A stretch of 64,000 nt of DNA from Lytechinus pictus (Eukaryota > Echinodermata > Echinoidea > Temnopleuroida > Toxopneustidae): contig NC_087245.1 in assembly GCF_037042905.1 (NCBI RefSeq), forward strand, positions 12,710,501 to 12,774,500, in the 5' to 3' direction. The notes below the pieces were generated by a model. That model had not been told where the DNA came from and made no database searches. It saw only the letters and a list, made by a program, of their open reading frames with translations. Of this stretch, positions 1 to 10,822 are shown piece by piece. The stretch's first letter is position 1. Every line of letters begins with the position of its first letter. The position numbers and the translations under genes are program-made.

Positions 1-498
1 AAATTGGCATAGTTGATTAAAATGAAATAAAGCATACATGTATGTTGTTTTACTGTACATAAAGAAATTAAGCTGTGAAACCCTATAGATTATGTCAATA
101 TCTTCCATTGTGCAAATTCTTCTCACCCCCTAGATTGTCAAGACTTAAACTACCCTGGGACACATGTATATGTACATGTATGAGGAATAAATTTAATATA
201 AAATTTCAACTTTAGTGGGTTTTTTTTTAGGCATTCAATTTCTATGATTTAGTAATTTTGGGGGAAATATGAATTTTTCTGTTGGAAATTCAGTAAAAAA
301 GTTTTAGTAATCTCTTACTTACTCCAAAAATGTATTCAAAACATCAAGAGCTTAAGTCATACTGTATTAAGTGTATAGTTTAATTGATTTACACAAAATT
401 CGTTGGAAAAAAACGTATTAAAACAATTTAAAACATTTTAAAACAATAAAAAACGTTTTATTTGTCTTTTTGAATAAAAATCATTTTTTTATTACAAC
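1..498. other. AT-rich non-coding DNA
   Basis: No exon, conserved protein or clear repeat boundary is visible. The stretch is AT-rich with short A and T runs. Confidence 0.5.
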
Positions 499-960
499 CC
501 TGATGATGGTGGTGGTCTCCAACTGCGCTCTTAACAATTTGAGTTAAGATTTAACATGAAATTCTTTTTATTTCACAAAATCATTCAGTTAATAATGTTC
601 CTTATATTATTATGAGTAAGTGTACCAAATATCTCATAAAAAATTGAAAGAAATATAGAATTTTCTTGGAAAAAACCCTCGGGCAGTCATTTAGATTGAA
701 AAAAAAAATGGTACCCCATGTACCATGTACTTTGCACGCGATTTGGGTATTTTGATGAAAAGGCTGCGTTTTGAGGCCGTCACATGAAATGCCCCAAATT
801 CATTACTTTTCCACCATTTTGAGTCAGATTTTTTGATGAATATCCCTCTATGTATTGCATGTGTAAAGTCTTGTGTTTGTTGCGTATCTTCTTTTACTAG
901 ACTCGTGCAGATACGTGTGTGTGCAGACAAGGGGGACTGCGCAGACTTGGGGGAACTTGC
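499..960 (-). repeat. Dispersed TIR repeat, copy 1 (inverted relative to 42449-42930)
   Basis: This block is a diverged reverse-complement copy of 42449-42930. Shared landmarks are the motif around TGACTGCCCGAGG, the AAAATGGTGGAAAA stretch and the end rich in AAGTCTGCGCA. In the better copy the two ends are inverted (CCCCCAAGTCTGCGCA against CCCCAACTTAAGTCTGCGCA), which suggests a short non-autonomous DNA transposon. A reading frame of about 90 codons here matches one in the other copy (shared FIKKSDSKWWK and FHVTASK), but it holds no recognised domain and probably reflects DNA similarity. Confidence 0.6.
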
Positions 961-1164
961 CATATAGAATTAGAGTCTAAACAAATGGGAAAGTTAAATT
1001 TGAAGATTGAGAAAAAGAAAAGGAAACAAAGGAAAAAATGAAATGAAAAGAAAGAAGGAAAGAAAAATAATGAGTTAGCGGTCTTAGTCAAACATGACTG
1101 GTGGCCTTTATATCCAACAAACAACAATGATTGTTAGATTAATAATTCTAAAACGAGAGTGTTT

Positions 1165-1381
1165 TTGTGTGTCCGGACAATCGATTTTGAACAGTCATCT
1201 GGAAAAGCTAACAAGCAAAGTTTCATCAGTTTGATAGTACAAAATATTAAGCAATATTATAGAGAACAAAATTAAAGAAGATTAATACTAGGAGCTATTG
1301 CATTCATATTTTTTGTGTAATCCAAAGACAAAAAAGAAAGCTTCGAAATTTAAAGTGTCTGAACACCCCCCCCCCCCCCAT
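1165..1381 (+). repeat. Solo arm of the GTGTCCGGAC foldback family
   Basis: From GTGTGTCCGGACAATCGATT to a C-rich end, this matches one arm of the full foldback element at 38253-39541 and the solo arm at 42118-42381. The shared core includes GTAATCCAAAGACAAAAAAG. It ends in a run of about 13 C. Confidence 0.65.
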
Positions 1382-1474
1382 CGTACAATGTTAACTCAGT
1401 CTCAGAGCTCCACCACGTGCTGCGCCACTGAAAATAATGAGTGATTGTATTACTAGTAACTTAGATATATACCA

Positions 1475-1700
1475 CAAGGCTCCACATGAACATTTTTGAT
1501 GATGGCCCATTCGGGCCACCAAAACCTTCATATTATATTTTTTTGAGGCCCGATATTAAAGTTTGATGGCCCCAAAAAAAGTGAAAAAACAAAGAAAAAT
1601 ATTAAAAATGAACAACACAAACTTCTAAAATATTAATTCTGCAGCCAACACGACCACCAAGTTATTTTCACTATTTACATCTTGTTTGTAAACCTTGCTG
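1475..1700. mobile_element. Fragment of the CAAGGCTCCACAT element family
   Basis: Begins CAAGGCTCCACATGAAC and contains GGCCCATTCGGGCCACCAAAA. The same start and body are seen at 44988-45180, and related ends bound 4270-5342. Only one end is recognisable, so this is a truncated copy. Confidence 0.55.
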
Positions 1701-1815
1701 CTGTTATTATATTGTGCAAATAGATTTGTGGTAAAATATAAATTGTTCTATATGAAATGATTGAAAGAGAATAAATAAATTGTATTATTCCCAGGTTTTT
1801 TCTTTGATCTACATA

Positions 1816-3634
1816 CAGCGCGTCCCAAATAAAATGTCCCTCTGACATGGGGCTGAATTAATTCTAAAATATGGTAGTATTCACAAATAAATGTTCATGA
1901 GTAGAAAGCTCACTTCATGATCTAGCTTCTATGAAAATTTCATTGGTCGCGCTTCAGCGGTTTTGAATACACACTCTGTTACATAACAGTGGTGCATTTT
2001 AGCCCATTCCAAGTTTGCAGCATTAGGTGGTTTCAAACCGCCTTGATCACAAGAATCCCTGTCAAATTACGAGAACATTTACATGCTCAAAAATACCAGA
2101 TAATTATTAACGCATTCAGACCGCCCCGAAACACACTCTTTGGGGAAATTTCTTGAAGTTATGAGCATGCACAGTACTGTCTGGTAGCAGACGAAGAAGC
2201 ACGCGCTTTTAGCGGTATGATCAGGGGACGGCCGGGCGGGAAATCCGCCTGCGGCCGGCGTAGCTCTAGCACGTACTAACATGACCAACTATACTCGATC
2301 GTATGCGCAAATCATTTGTTCCCTTGATCATCTGCAATTGCACTAGATTTCTCTCCACATTGAAATCAAGGCCTTGGTGGCCTCCTCACTCCAGTGCGAT
2401 GTCATCTGGTATGAAAATGTAGAATACTGGTAAATATCACCCTTAATTCGTAAAAATATTTTTTTAAGAAGAAGAATCAACCGTCTAGTCAAAGTCGAAC
2501 CCCGGGTCACGTCGCATGAAAAGTGTACGTATGTTTATCGCTGCATATGCACTGGCGCTGGCTTGCTGGTAGGCCTCGCATATCGAACAGCGCGCACGGG
2601 CTATGAACAATTCACTTATCGCGGTGATCGATGGGATGCAAGTTCCCGTAGTTTGCTTTCAGATCGCCAAAATACTCACGGAAAAATCCCCATGAAAGTT
2701 CTCGTAATTTCGCCAAGTACCTACTATCTAGCGGGTATTTTCTTTCGGGGATATTACGCGTAGTTTGCTTTCACATTACCAAAATACCTGGTATTTTCTG
2801 ATCGGGGTAAATTTCCAGATCAGAGAATACCTGGAACTGACGAACTTCGAGGCGGTCTGAAACCACCTATTGATGCATTTCTGCATTGTCTTTGGCATAT
2901 TACCCCCATTTTTACATCCAGGATCTGAGCAGGGACACTTCCCTAATCATATCCAGGCTCATCAAAACATAAACTTGGGCATGTTCAGAAGGACAAGAAA
3001 CATAAAAAATAAGCTAGTTTGATGATTGATAAGGGGAATCAGTGCAACAACTTGGAAAGAAAATGTGAATGACGAATGAGTAAAATTTTACTTTTTTTTC
3101 GTTTAAAAAGTTACATTGAATCAACTTGACCACAGTAGCTTATAAAGTAAAAATAAGTAATGAAAACAAAAATGCAGTATTAGGCATGAATTAGGCATGA
3201 AACAGACATGACCCGTCGTCTTAATCATTGTGCATCTCCTGTTATCAAACATGAAATGAACTGTCAAATATTGTATTTTGCCCTTCTGAACATGCTCAAG
3301 GTTGTGATTTGATGAGCCTGGTTAGATGATGGAGATTTCCCTGGTCAGATCAGGGAATTCCTTGGTCAGAATGGTCAAAGGGGGTTGATATGCTCAAAAG
3401 TGCAGAACACACAGCAGTGCTGCATGCACGCAAACTTGGAATGGGCTGAAAAGCACCACTGTTACATAAAAGACTGTATTCAAAACCACTGAAGCGAGAC
3501 CAATGAAATTTGTTTAGAAGTTAGAACATGATATGATGAGCTTCCTATTCCAATACATTTCACTGAGAATAATTTTTTTTTTTTGAAGTAATTTAGCCGC
3601 ATATCAGAGGGACATTTTTTTGGGACGCACTTTG
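1816..3634. mobile_element. Non-autonomous Tc1/mariner-like element with long inverted ends
   Basis: The two ends are inverted copies for about 220 bp. They begin CAGCGCGTCCCAAAT on the left and CAAAGTGCGTCCCAA on the right (read inward), followed by ATGTCCCTCTGA in both. Each end is flanked by the dinucleotide TA (1814-1815 and 3635-3636), as expected for a TA target duplication. The arms also share CATTCCAAGTTTGC. No transposase is visible in the roughly 1.4 kb interior. Assignment to Tc1/mariner rests on TA flanks and TIR style only. Confidence 0.6.
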
Positions 3635-4269
3635 TAGACACACACTCATAATGGTAAAGTAAATAAATTATGCATAACAAACTCAGACACAAAATAATTT
3701 TTCCTTTCTTCCACTTTGAATCCCAAAACCTAAAGTGTGCAGGCCCCCAATCCAATTTATTTTTGTTTTCTCTGTTGCAGCATATTAAATTACAGAAAAA
3801 TACATGTATGCTGCAGAATTAGAGCAATATAAAAAGGGGGAAACAAACAAAAGTAATTTTCAAAAAATACAATACAAAAAGAAAACAAAAATGATTCAAA
3901 AGGAGAGAAATAAAACAAACAAAAAAGAAATGAAAGAAAAAAAGAAAAACAAAGAACAGGAAAAAAAATTAATAGAAAAAATTTAGAGAAAAGAAAAACA
4001 AAAGAACACAAAAGAAAAATGTATCAAACAAAATGAAAAGAAAAATGGGGGGGGGGATCTAAAGAAGCCATTATGATTACAAATACATTTTTAAAGCTGT
4101 GGTAAGTCTTCTGACTGGAATATAATTCAATGCCAAGATAATATTTTTCACTTGCCTTTTGGGAATGGGGCATTTCTATTTCTATATCCTTTAGTTTGTA
4201 TTATTAATTATTTTTTGGTCAGTAGCAGTAGCAACATATTTTTTAATCAGGCAAAGTCAATGTGAAGGG
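3635..4269. other. A-rich spacer
   Basis: Non-coding. From about 3840 to 4050 the plus strand is strongly purine-rich (AAAG/AAAC steps) ending in a G9 run. Reading frames here are Lys-rich low-complexity products and are not credible genes. Confidence 0.5.
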
Positions 4270-5342
4270 CAGGGCTTGACATTAGCAGTGGCCCGGGGCA
4301 ACCAAAAATGAGAGTCCGGCCACCAAAATTCTGTAAATGCCAACACTCGGTGACTCTGTTGGGCTACCAAAGTTTTGATAAATTGTAATGTTTTCTATTG
4401 TGTTCAGGCCACTAGATTAGCTTTGCGAGCCACCAAAAAAATGAAATTGATGAATTTGGTGAACCGATCGGACCATAAAAAAAAAGGTAGTGTGGAGCCT
4501 TGGGAAGGAGAATAAATAGTTTAAACATTGTCAAAAAATAACAATAAGTAGGAAGCAGGGCAAAAGTTATCTGGAAAAAAAAGTGTGAGAAAAGACCTTC
4601 CCTTATGTGCCAAAATATTGAAAAGAAATCCACATTTCATATCAATGGAATGCCTTCCCATAGTACTAGTTTTTACTTTCTCAAGAGTGGTTTAAAAAGT
4701 CCTTTATAAATGATAAAGAAAAAAAACTATCTGTTTTTGGCTAGAAAAGACACAGCTTCGAAAGAAACCAAGCATCAACACACATATAGATGCACATGTG
4801 GGACTGTAATGTACTCACCTGTGTGTTTTTGTGTGTATTAATTAATTTGGATCGTGATTTTTTTAAGTCAAAAGAGGGGTCAAAATTCCTCCTTTTAATG
4901 CTTGCAAATAATCAGGGTACACCAGATTTTAGCAATATGGACTGTAGAAGGGTATTTCATTGGTGTGAAATGTGGCTTTGACTTAGATTTTCAAAATTCT
5001 GTGGAAGATTTCTTAGCAACAACATTTTGTATCGCAGCTCCCTGAGTCTGTAGGCTGCGAGCTGCAATGGCTTTAAGCTCATGCCGACCGGCTGATAGCA
5101 GTGTTTTAGCGGTGTGTATTGTCATGACTTTGTGTGTAGATCAAATAAAAAGTCGCTTGACGAACTGGCTTGCAATTTGAACTGTAGAAAGTTGATAAAT
5201 GTGTGAAAAATCAGAGAAAAATTGTGCCACTTTAAAAATTATTGCCCGATTCGGGTCATCAAAACTTTTTCAAAATTTTTCAATAATGGTTGCCCGAGGT
5301 AAATTTCTGATGGCCCAGGGCTACCCCTAATGTCGAGCCTTG
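4270..5342. mobile_element. hAT-like non-autonomous element, CAAGGCTCGACATTAG ends
   Basis: The left end reads CAGGGCTTGACATTAG and the reverse complement of the right end reads CAAGGCTCGACATTAG. Both fit the loose YARNG start of hAT elements. Both subterminal regions carry GGCCACC/GGGC motifs shared with the fragments at 1475 and 44988. A related end (AGTGTGGAGCCTTGG) lies inside at about 4489-4500, so the structure may be nested. No target duplication is obvious. No transposase seen. Confidence 0.5.
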
Positions 5343-5670
5343 TTTACCAGTTGTTGTATGTTCGGATGCATAGGTTGTCCCGAAAAAATGGTAATTTCAG
5401 GATATTTTGTGATCAATATTCATTACACAATTGAAAGTACTAACAGAAAATATTTTTATTGGGATTCATTGCTCAATTAAATTTTTCAATTCTCACTCAT
5501 GGGTAGCATGAAGTCTCTTGTATGTCTTAGGAAAACCTTATAGACCCATAATCCTCTGATCAATCAACATCGGTCATTTGGTGGCACATGTACTTTGAAA
5601 TGCACAAATTAAAATCTGTGTTTGATCTGACTGAAATTCTATAGATATATATGTATATTTTTCACTTTAG
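5343..5670. other. Intron or upstream DNA of the zinc-finger gene
   Basis: No coding signal. It ends in a pyrimidine-rich tract and TTTTCACTTTAG, a good 3' splice site for the exon that follows. Confidence 0.5.
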
Positions 5671-5736
5671 GTCGGACCACAAAGACTGCAAACAACTAGA
5701 GAAGAAAGAAAAGAAGAAGAAGAAAACCAAACAGAG
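5671..5736 (+). CDS. C2H2 zinc-finger gene, first visible exon (internal, Lys-rich)
   Basis: A 66-base exon between ACTTTAG and GTTTGT. Read with one base completing the preceding codon, it gives SDHKDCKQLEKKEKKKKK then TKQR, and joins in phase to the next exon at 6185. The Lys/Glu-rich run suggests a basic coiled or nuclear-targeting segment. The incoming phase shows that at least one coding exon lies upstream. I could not find it, and it may lie in the repeat-rich 5 kb to the left or outside the window. Confidence 0.6.
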
Positions 5737-6184
5737 GTTTGTATATCATTCATTTATTGCTATGTGAAGTTGTTTATGTGCAAGATTTTGTTAAATTTTC
5801 ATTAGCATATTTCCAAGCAAATCTGAATTCTAGAAGGAGCAAGTTAATTAAAAGAGTAATTATGAATCTAACCAGACCAGATTTTTTTTTGTACTTTTCA
5901 ATATTGTGGAGGGGGGGGGGGGTCAACCCACCATCATGTGATAAGTACTAAGCAGTCATTCTTAGTATTTCCAGCAAAAGCTACATATACATGAAATGAA
6001 AGTTTATGTAAGTTTATATCTTCACAAGTCATGAATGTTATTTAGCATTGTGTTATATTTTTTGCACATGTCGAGCTTTGCTCTACTAGGGGATAGAGGT
6101 TAAACTTTGGTCTCACGTTACAGCTGAATAGGGCAGGTATTTTGGACGAGATACATCATCATCTTCCCTCTGCATTATTAACAG

Positions 6185-6464
6185 ACTTGAGGTAGCTGCC
6201 ACTAAGATCAAGATTCCTGTTCGAACGACGAGTAGAGGGCGTCCTGTATACAAACCCAACATTCTTCAGATCAAGTTGACCAGTGACACACGCACCAAGA
6301 AATCCAAGAGAAGGGCAGCACTGCAGAAACAGCAGGATGCCATCAAGAAAATTAAGATCAAAACACAGGAGGGCACCGAACCAGCAGTCACAAAGAGAAA
6401 AAGGGGACGACCCAGAGGGAAGCGGAAAGTACCCAGTGACAATGTACCTTATAAGGAGCCGAGG
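6185..6464 (+). CDS. C2H2 zinc-finger gene, basic exon with AT-hook-like motif
   Basis: 280 bases between ATTATTAACAG and GTTAGT. It encodes 93 codons after the split one and is strongly basic. It includes TSRGRPVYKPN, a Lys/Arg-rich middle (RTKKSKRRAAL, AIKKIKIK) and KRKRGRPRGKRK. The last contains the GRP core of an AT-hook, a minor-groove DNA-binding motif, and would also serve as a nuclear localisation signal. It ends in phase 0 (AGG|GT). The protein join to the 5671 exon reads KQR-LEVAATK. Confidence 0.75.
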
Positions 6465-8236
6465 GTTAGTATAATTCAAATAAAAATGCTTTACATGACA
6501 TCATCAATTCTACTTATTGATTTAAGACTGCTTCCAGGGGGTTAGCCACACATGAGTGCTCTGTAGCTTACTATAATCTTGATATTCATACCCGTGTCAT
6601 AAACATTATTGAAAATATATTGTCAGGCATGTGAGACTTCCGCATTTCCGCGAATGTTTTTTTTCTTAAATTTATTTCCCCACTTCTTTGCTCTTCTCCG
6701 CGTTTTCTATTTTTCCCTCTCTTTTTTCCTCCTATTTCTTCTGTTTTATTCCTCCTATTTCTTCCGTTTTATTGTCAGCCTTGCAAAACATTTCTATTTT
6801 TTCCTCTCTTTTTTTCCTCCTATTTCTTCCGTTTTATTGTCAGCCTTGCAAAACAGACATTAAAATATACATATACATGTAGATTTTATGTAGAAATGTA
6901 CATAATTGAGGCGATATTACTTGTAAAAACGACTGTTGAAATAGTCTAGCAAAAGGTATGAGCTGGTTTTCATCGCATGTGTCGGTGATGTGCAACAGGA
7001 CAGCGCCGTAGTAGTACCGGCAACCTAGCCGGCTAGTGTTTGCTGACGGCCTGCTCATTTTGCCGAAGTCCTACCGCTTCAATTTCTCTTGTCGAGTGCT
7101 CGCATATGATCTCAGCGTTTCAGAATTATATCGGATTAAAATTTTACTTTCTCAACTCAGGATACAAATCATTTTTACAGACATGGAGTACTGATTTGTT
7201 CATAGTGACGCACCAAATTTGAACTTATTTTTGAAAGTGCAGTGATTCGCTAATCAATGACTTTGTCACGGAAAGAAGCAAACATGGCTATAGCTGGAAT
7301 TGTACGGGACACTAGCCGCAGAGTTGTTTGCTGAGCTGAGCTGAGGTCTGCTATATGGATGCGGATCGCTTTTTGAATTATTGAAACTGTGATAATATCA
7401 AACAAAGTTGGAACTGATTTTGGAAGAGGACTGATCAAGATCAGGATTTGGTTACCGAATTACTTTTGTCAAAAGTATATGTTCAAACTGCACCATTTGA
7501 CATACAAAATTAAAAAAGCGTCACGCCAGGCCGTGGGGGGGGGGGGGGACGCCACTTGCCTCTTGGTCGCTCTGCTCCCTCAATTGTTGCAACAAAATGT
7601 TTTTCTACCCCACTCACATGCCTGATTGTGAAGTTTGATATGATGGCTATTTGATCATTATCGGAAAATGGTAATTTACACTTTAATCCTTTTATACCTG
7701 TCCAATAAACTGTTGTAAGAATTTTTTTATAGTGTGTTTGTGGTGGCCTCGTGCACAGAATCACAATTATATCTTCCAGCATTAAATCGTTAATGATATT
7801 ACGACGAGAGAAAATTGGTATAGCGCTGCATGCTCAAATTCAACAAGCCATATGAATATAGCTGTTGAAATTGCACAAGGAATGAAGACGAACAATGATG
7901 GTATTACAAATGGCTGTTGATCAAATGTTACAGTATTCTCCAAGAATAGTTAAGTTGTTAGCGATCAAGTCATTGAATCTTTGACTCTCGAAAAATCTTT
8001 TCATGAGGCTTCTATCAGGTTTAGGATCATGAATAATATATTTTTTTTTTTTAGATAAGAGCTACAAATCATTCATTGTCTGTTATTTCCGTTTGAGACA
8101 TTTGCTGATTGTAGCAGTATTAAGTATTAAGAAATAGTTGACTAGTTTCCATCATATAGCCAGCCACATTTTAGAGAATTAGGAGCTTAAAAATAGTGAT
8201 GTTCATATTTATTTTACCTCAATGTCTGTTCCGCAG
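6465..8236. other. Zinc-finger gene intron, with tandem polypyrimidine repeat
   Basis: Intron of about 1.77 kb. At about 6708-6856 a pyrimidine-rich unit ending in GTTTTATTGTCAGCCTTGC occurs twice (6753-6793 and 6816-6855) with shorter partial units before it. A run of 13-14 G lies near 7536. No other supported feature. Confidence 0.6.
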
Positions 8237-8371
8237 GAAATGAAGGTTATTTGGCAATCTGAAGATGATGACGATGAATTCTTTGATGATGAAGATGCTG
8301 ATGGTGATTACATGCCCGCTGGACACAGAAAGTCTTCATCATCCTCTTCCTCTTCGGCATCTTCTCCTAGG
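8237..8371 (+). CDS. C2H2 zinc-finger gene, acidic and poly-Ser exon
   Basis: 135 bases (45 codons, phase 0 to phase 0) between TCTGTTCCGCAG and GTAAGTGC. The product opens EMKVIWQSEDDDDEFF, continues with DDEDADGDYMPAG and ends in an eight-Ser run before ASSPR. Acidic patches beside a Ser run are typical of regulatory or phosphorylated linkers in nuclear proteins. Strong splice sites at both ends and unbroken phase support it. Confidence 0.75.
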
Positions 8372-9066
8372 GTAAGTGCTACTTTCAGTTGTTGGAAGAT
8401 AAATGTAATATGTTTGTGTGTGCATACACACTATCTTTAAAAGCCATTTTTTGTCTCACTGGTGAAGCAAAGGGATACTAAAGGCGTCGCTTTTCCGACG
8501 GCGGCGGCGTCAACACCAAATCTTAACAGAAGGTTAAGTTTTTGAAATGACAGCATAACTTAGAAAGTATATGGACCTAGTTCATGAAGCGTGGCCATAA
8601 GGTTAATCAAGTATTACTGAACATCCTGCCTGAGTTTCAGGTCACACAACCAATGTCAAAGGTCATTTAGGGTCAATGAACTTAGACCACGTTGGGGAAA
8701 ATTATTTTCAAAATCTTAACCGAAGGTTAAGTTTTTGAAATGACATCATAACTTAGAAAGTATATGGACCTAGTTCATTAAACTTGGGCATAAGATTAAT
8801 CAAGTATTAGTGTACATCCTGCTCAAGTTTCAGGTAACATGATCAAGGTCAAAGGTCAATGAACTTTAGCCAAGCTAGGGGTATCTGTTGAATTACCATC
8901 ATAATCTACTATGGTCAACAAGGAAAATTTGTGATCACTCTCGCAAAAAGTGTTCACTAGCTTTCTAGGAAATTCGTGATCACTTTCGCAAAAAGTACTC
9001 ACTAGCTTACAAGTTCATGAGCTTTCGAGTGCCGCTGCAACTCAAAAATTATCTGATAACGTAGTC

Positions 9067-9074
9067 TATTTATA
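9067..9074 (-). promoter_or_regulatory. TATA box of the left promoter-like arm
   Basis: TATTTATA on the plus strand gives TATAAATA reading leftward, with CCAAT just inside it. It is the mirror of the box at 9602-9609. Whether it is used is unknown. Confidence 0.4.
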
Positions 9075-9601
9075 CCAATCCCCAGGACCGTGCGCATGAA
9101 CGCGGGAACAATAGGTGGGCACTGATCAGTTGTGTGATTGGTCGGGCGTTTCACCAATCAGTGCGTCGATGTACGGTGCGGCTGGCGATCCGTATATGCA
9201 AGTAAGCCTGAGGTATATGCATATACGCCGCGAGTCGGCAATATGCAAATAAGACAAAATTGGCTGGCTCGCTAGTTTCCCGTGGGTGGGGGTTGACTAG
9301 CTGAGCGGTCCCTCGCTCGGGGCCGGGAACGATCGGGTCGGCGTGCACTGCCAGGCAAGGGGGTATTGTCGCTCAGCTAGTCAACCCCCACCCACGGGAA
9401 ACTAGCGAGCCCTTCAATTTTGTCTTATTTGCATATTGCCGACTCTTGGCGTATTTGCATATACCTCAGGCTTATTTGCATTTACGATCACCGGCCACAC
9501 CGTACATCGACGCACTGATTGGTGAAACGCCCGACCAATCACACAACGGATCAGTGCCCACCTATTGTTACCGCGTTCGTGTGTACGGTCCTGGGGATTG
9601 G

Positions 9602-9609
9602 TATAAATA
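9602..9609 (+). promoter_or_regulatory. TATA box of the right promoter-like arm
   Basis: TATAAATA lies just outside ATTGG and about 65 to 175 bp from the CCAAT pair and three octamers, as in a compact RNA polymerase II promoter firing rightward. Confidence 0.4.
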
Positions 9610-9741
9610 GACTACGTTATCAGATAATTTTCGTCACTTAATAAAGAGTTGCAAGCTTGTGAACTTGTAAGCTAGTGAACACTTTTTGCGAGAGTGATCA
9701 CGAATTTCCTTGTTGACCATAGTAGATTGCGAGACAAATGA

Positions 9742-10717
9742 ATACCGTAAGTAACGGTGTATTAACCGCACCTTTTTCTTTGCGGGATATAAGCAAAAGT
9801 CGGGGGTGCGGTTTATACACGGTGACGGGTCTGAGCCCGCCCGCGTAGCCCCTCCCGAACATGTAAGAAGTCTGCCAGTTCACAACCCATCGAGTGGCCG
9901 GCCGTAGCCGCCCAGTGCAATGTCGCTTAGAGGGGTATGAGCCGCGGGTAATGGGTAGCGATTATTATGATCTTATGATCAAATACTGTCGTAACAAATG
10001 CACCCACCTTCATGACACTAATTTCGACTTTATTCTCGATTCAAAGCAGCGAAGTTCCCTAGCTAAGTTCATAGAGACGCCAAGCATTCTCGGTAATAAT
10101 TTGTCACAGCTGAGCGAGAGCCAAGAGCTAGCTTGCATTGTATTTTGGTTTTAGTGCGACTTAAGCTGGCGCTATTCATTTAATTTAACCCCTCAAAGTC
10201 CCGTTTCGCGCCAGCTTATTTTTTTCTTTCCCGTTTGCTTTTCATAAGATACCATGTACACCGTGCACCACGCACGATAGAGACGGCACGAAGCCGTCAA
10301 ACAACTGGAAAAAATACAAATTTCTTTGTTTCTTGAACCTTCCTGTAATCCTGTATCCAAAATTCATGCTAAGACATCGAATGCTAGACAAATTCTGAAA
10401 GTGATTGTGAGGTTGTGATGCAAGAAATGTGAAAGACACAGATCACAATTTGATAAGATGTACTGGTAGTGGTACCGTATCGAAGTTTGAAATGTACATG
10501 TACAAGAAAGGCAGTGCTGTGTGTGTGTACACTGTGACTGTGAGGTGAGTGAGTGTGTAAATTGCCAATATTGGCGGGACCTTTCTTTCTTGCTAACATT
10601 TGTAGATGAATTGATCAAGAACAGCAGATTTCTGCATACTGGTAATCTCTTTGAATACTTTGAAATCTTTAACTTAGTTTTTGTTTCTTCGTACCTCAAA
10701 TATGCATGTAAATGTGA

Positions 10718-10769
<52 letters not shown>

Positions 10770-10822
10770 TGGGGGTGCGGTTTATACACGGGTGCGGTTA
10801 ATACACCGTTACTTACGGTACC
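9742..10822. mobile_element. TIR element with hairpin ends (TACCGTAAGTAACGG)
   Basis: The left end TACCGTAAGTAACGGTGTAT is repeated inverted at the right end (ATACACCGTTACTTACGGTA). Just inside, each end holds an inverted pair, GTATTAACCGCACC against GGTGCGGTTTATAC, so each terminus can form its own hairpin. The right end is preceded by a T39 run (10721-10759). A frame of about 86 codons in the middle has no recognisable domain. Superfamily not assigned. Confidence 0.6.

Larger units (their letters stand above)
8909..9728. repeat. Large palindrome of two inverted histone-type promoter copies
   Basis: Arms 8909-9307 and 9371-9728 are inverted copies, clearly more than 85% alike by eye, around a spacer of about 63 bp. 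The right arm reads outward as three perfect octamers (ATTTGCAT at 9427, 9453 and 9474), inverted CCAAT boxes (9518-9522 and 9535-9539), another ATTGG at 9597 and TATAAATA at 9602-9609. The left arm mirrors this: TATTTATA at 9067-9074, ATTGG/CCAAT, and one intact octamer at 9243-9250 with two degenerate ones. TATA boxes face outward. This order resembles divergent H2A/H2B histone promoters. No histone coding sequence follows either arm. The left arm has an extra internal duplication near 8940-9010. Confidence 0.75.

Noticed and set aside
8909..9728. Histone genes next to the histone-like promoter arms
   Set aside because: Neither flank has a histone-fold frame. Sequence past both TATA boxes goes straight into other repeats.
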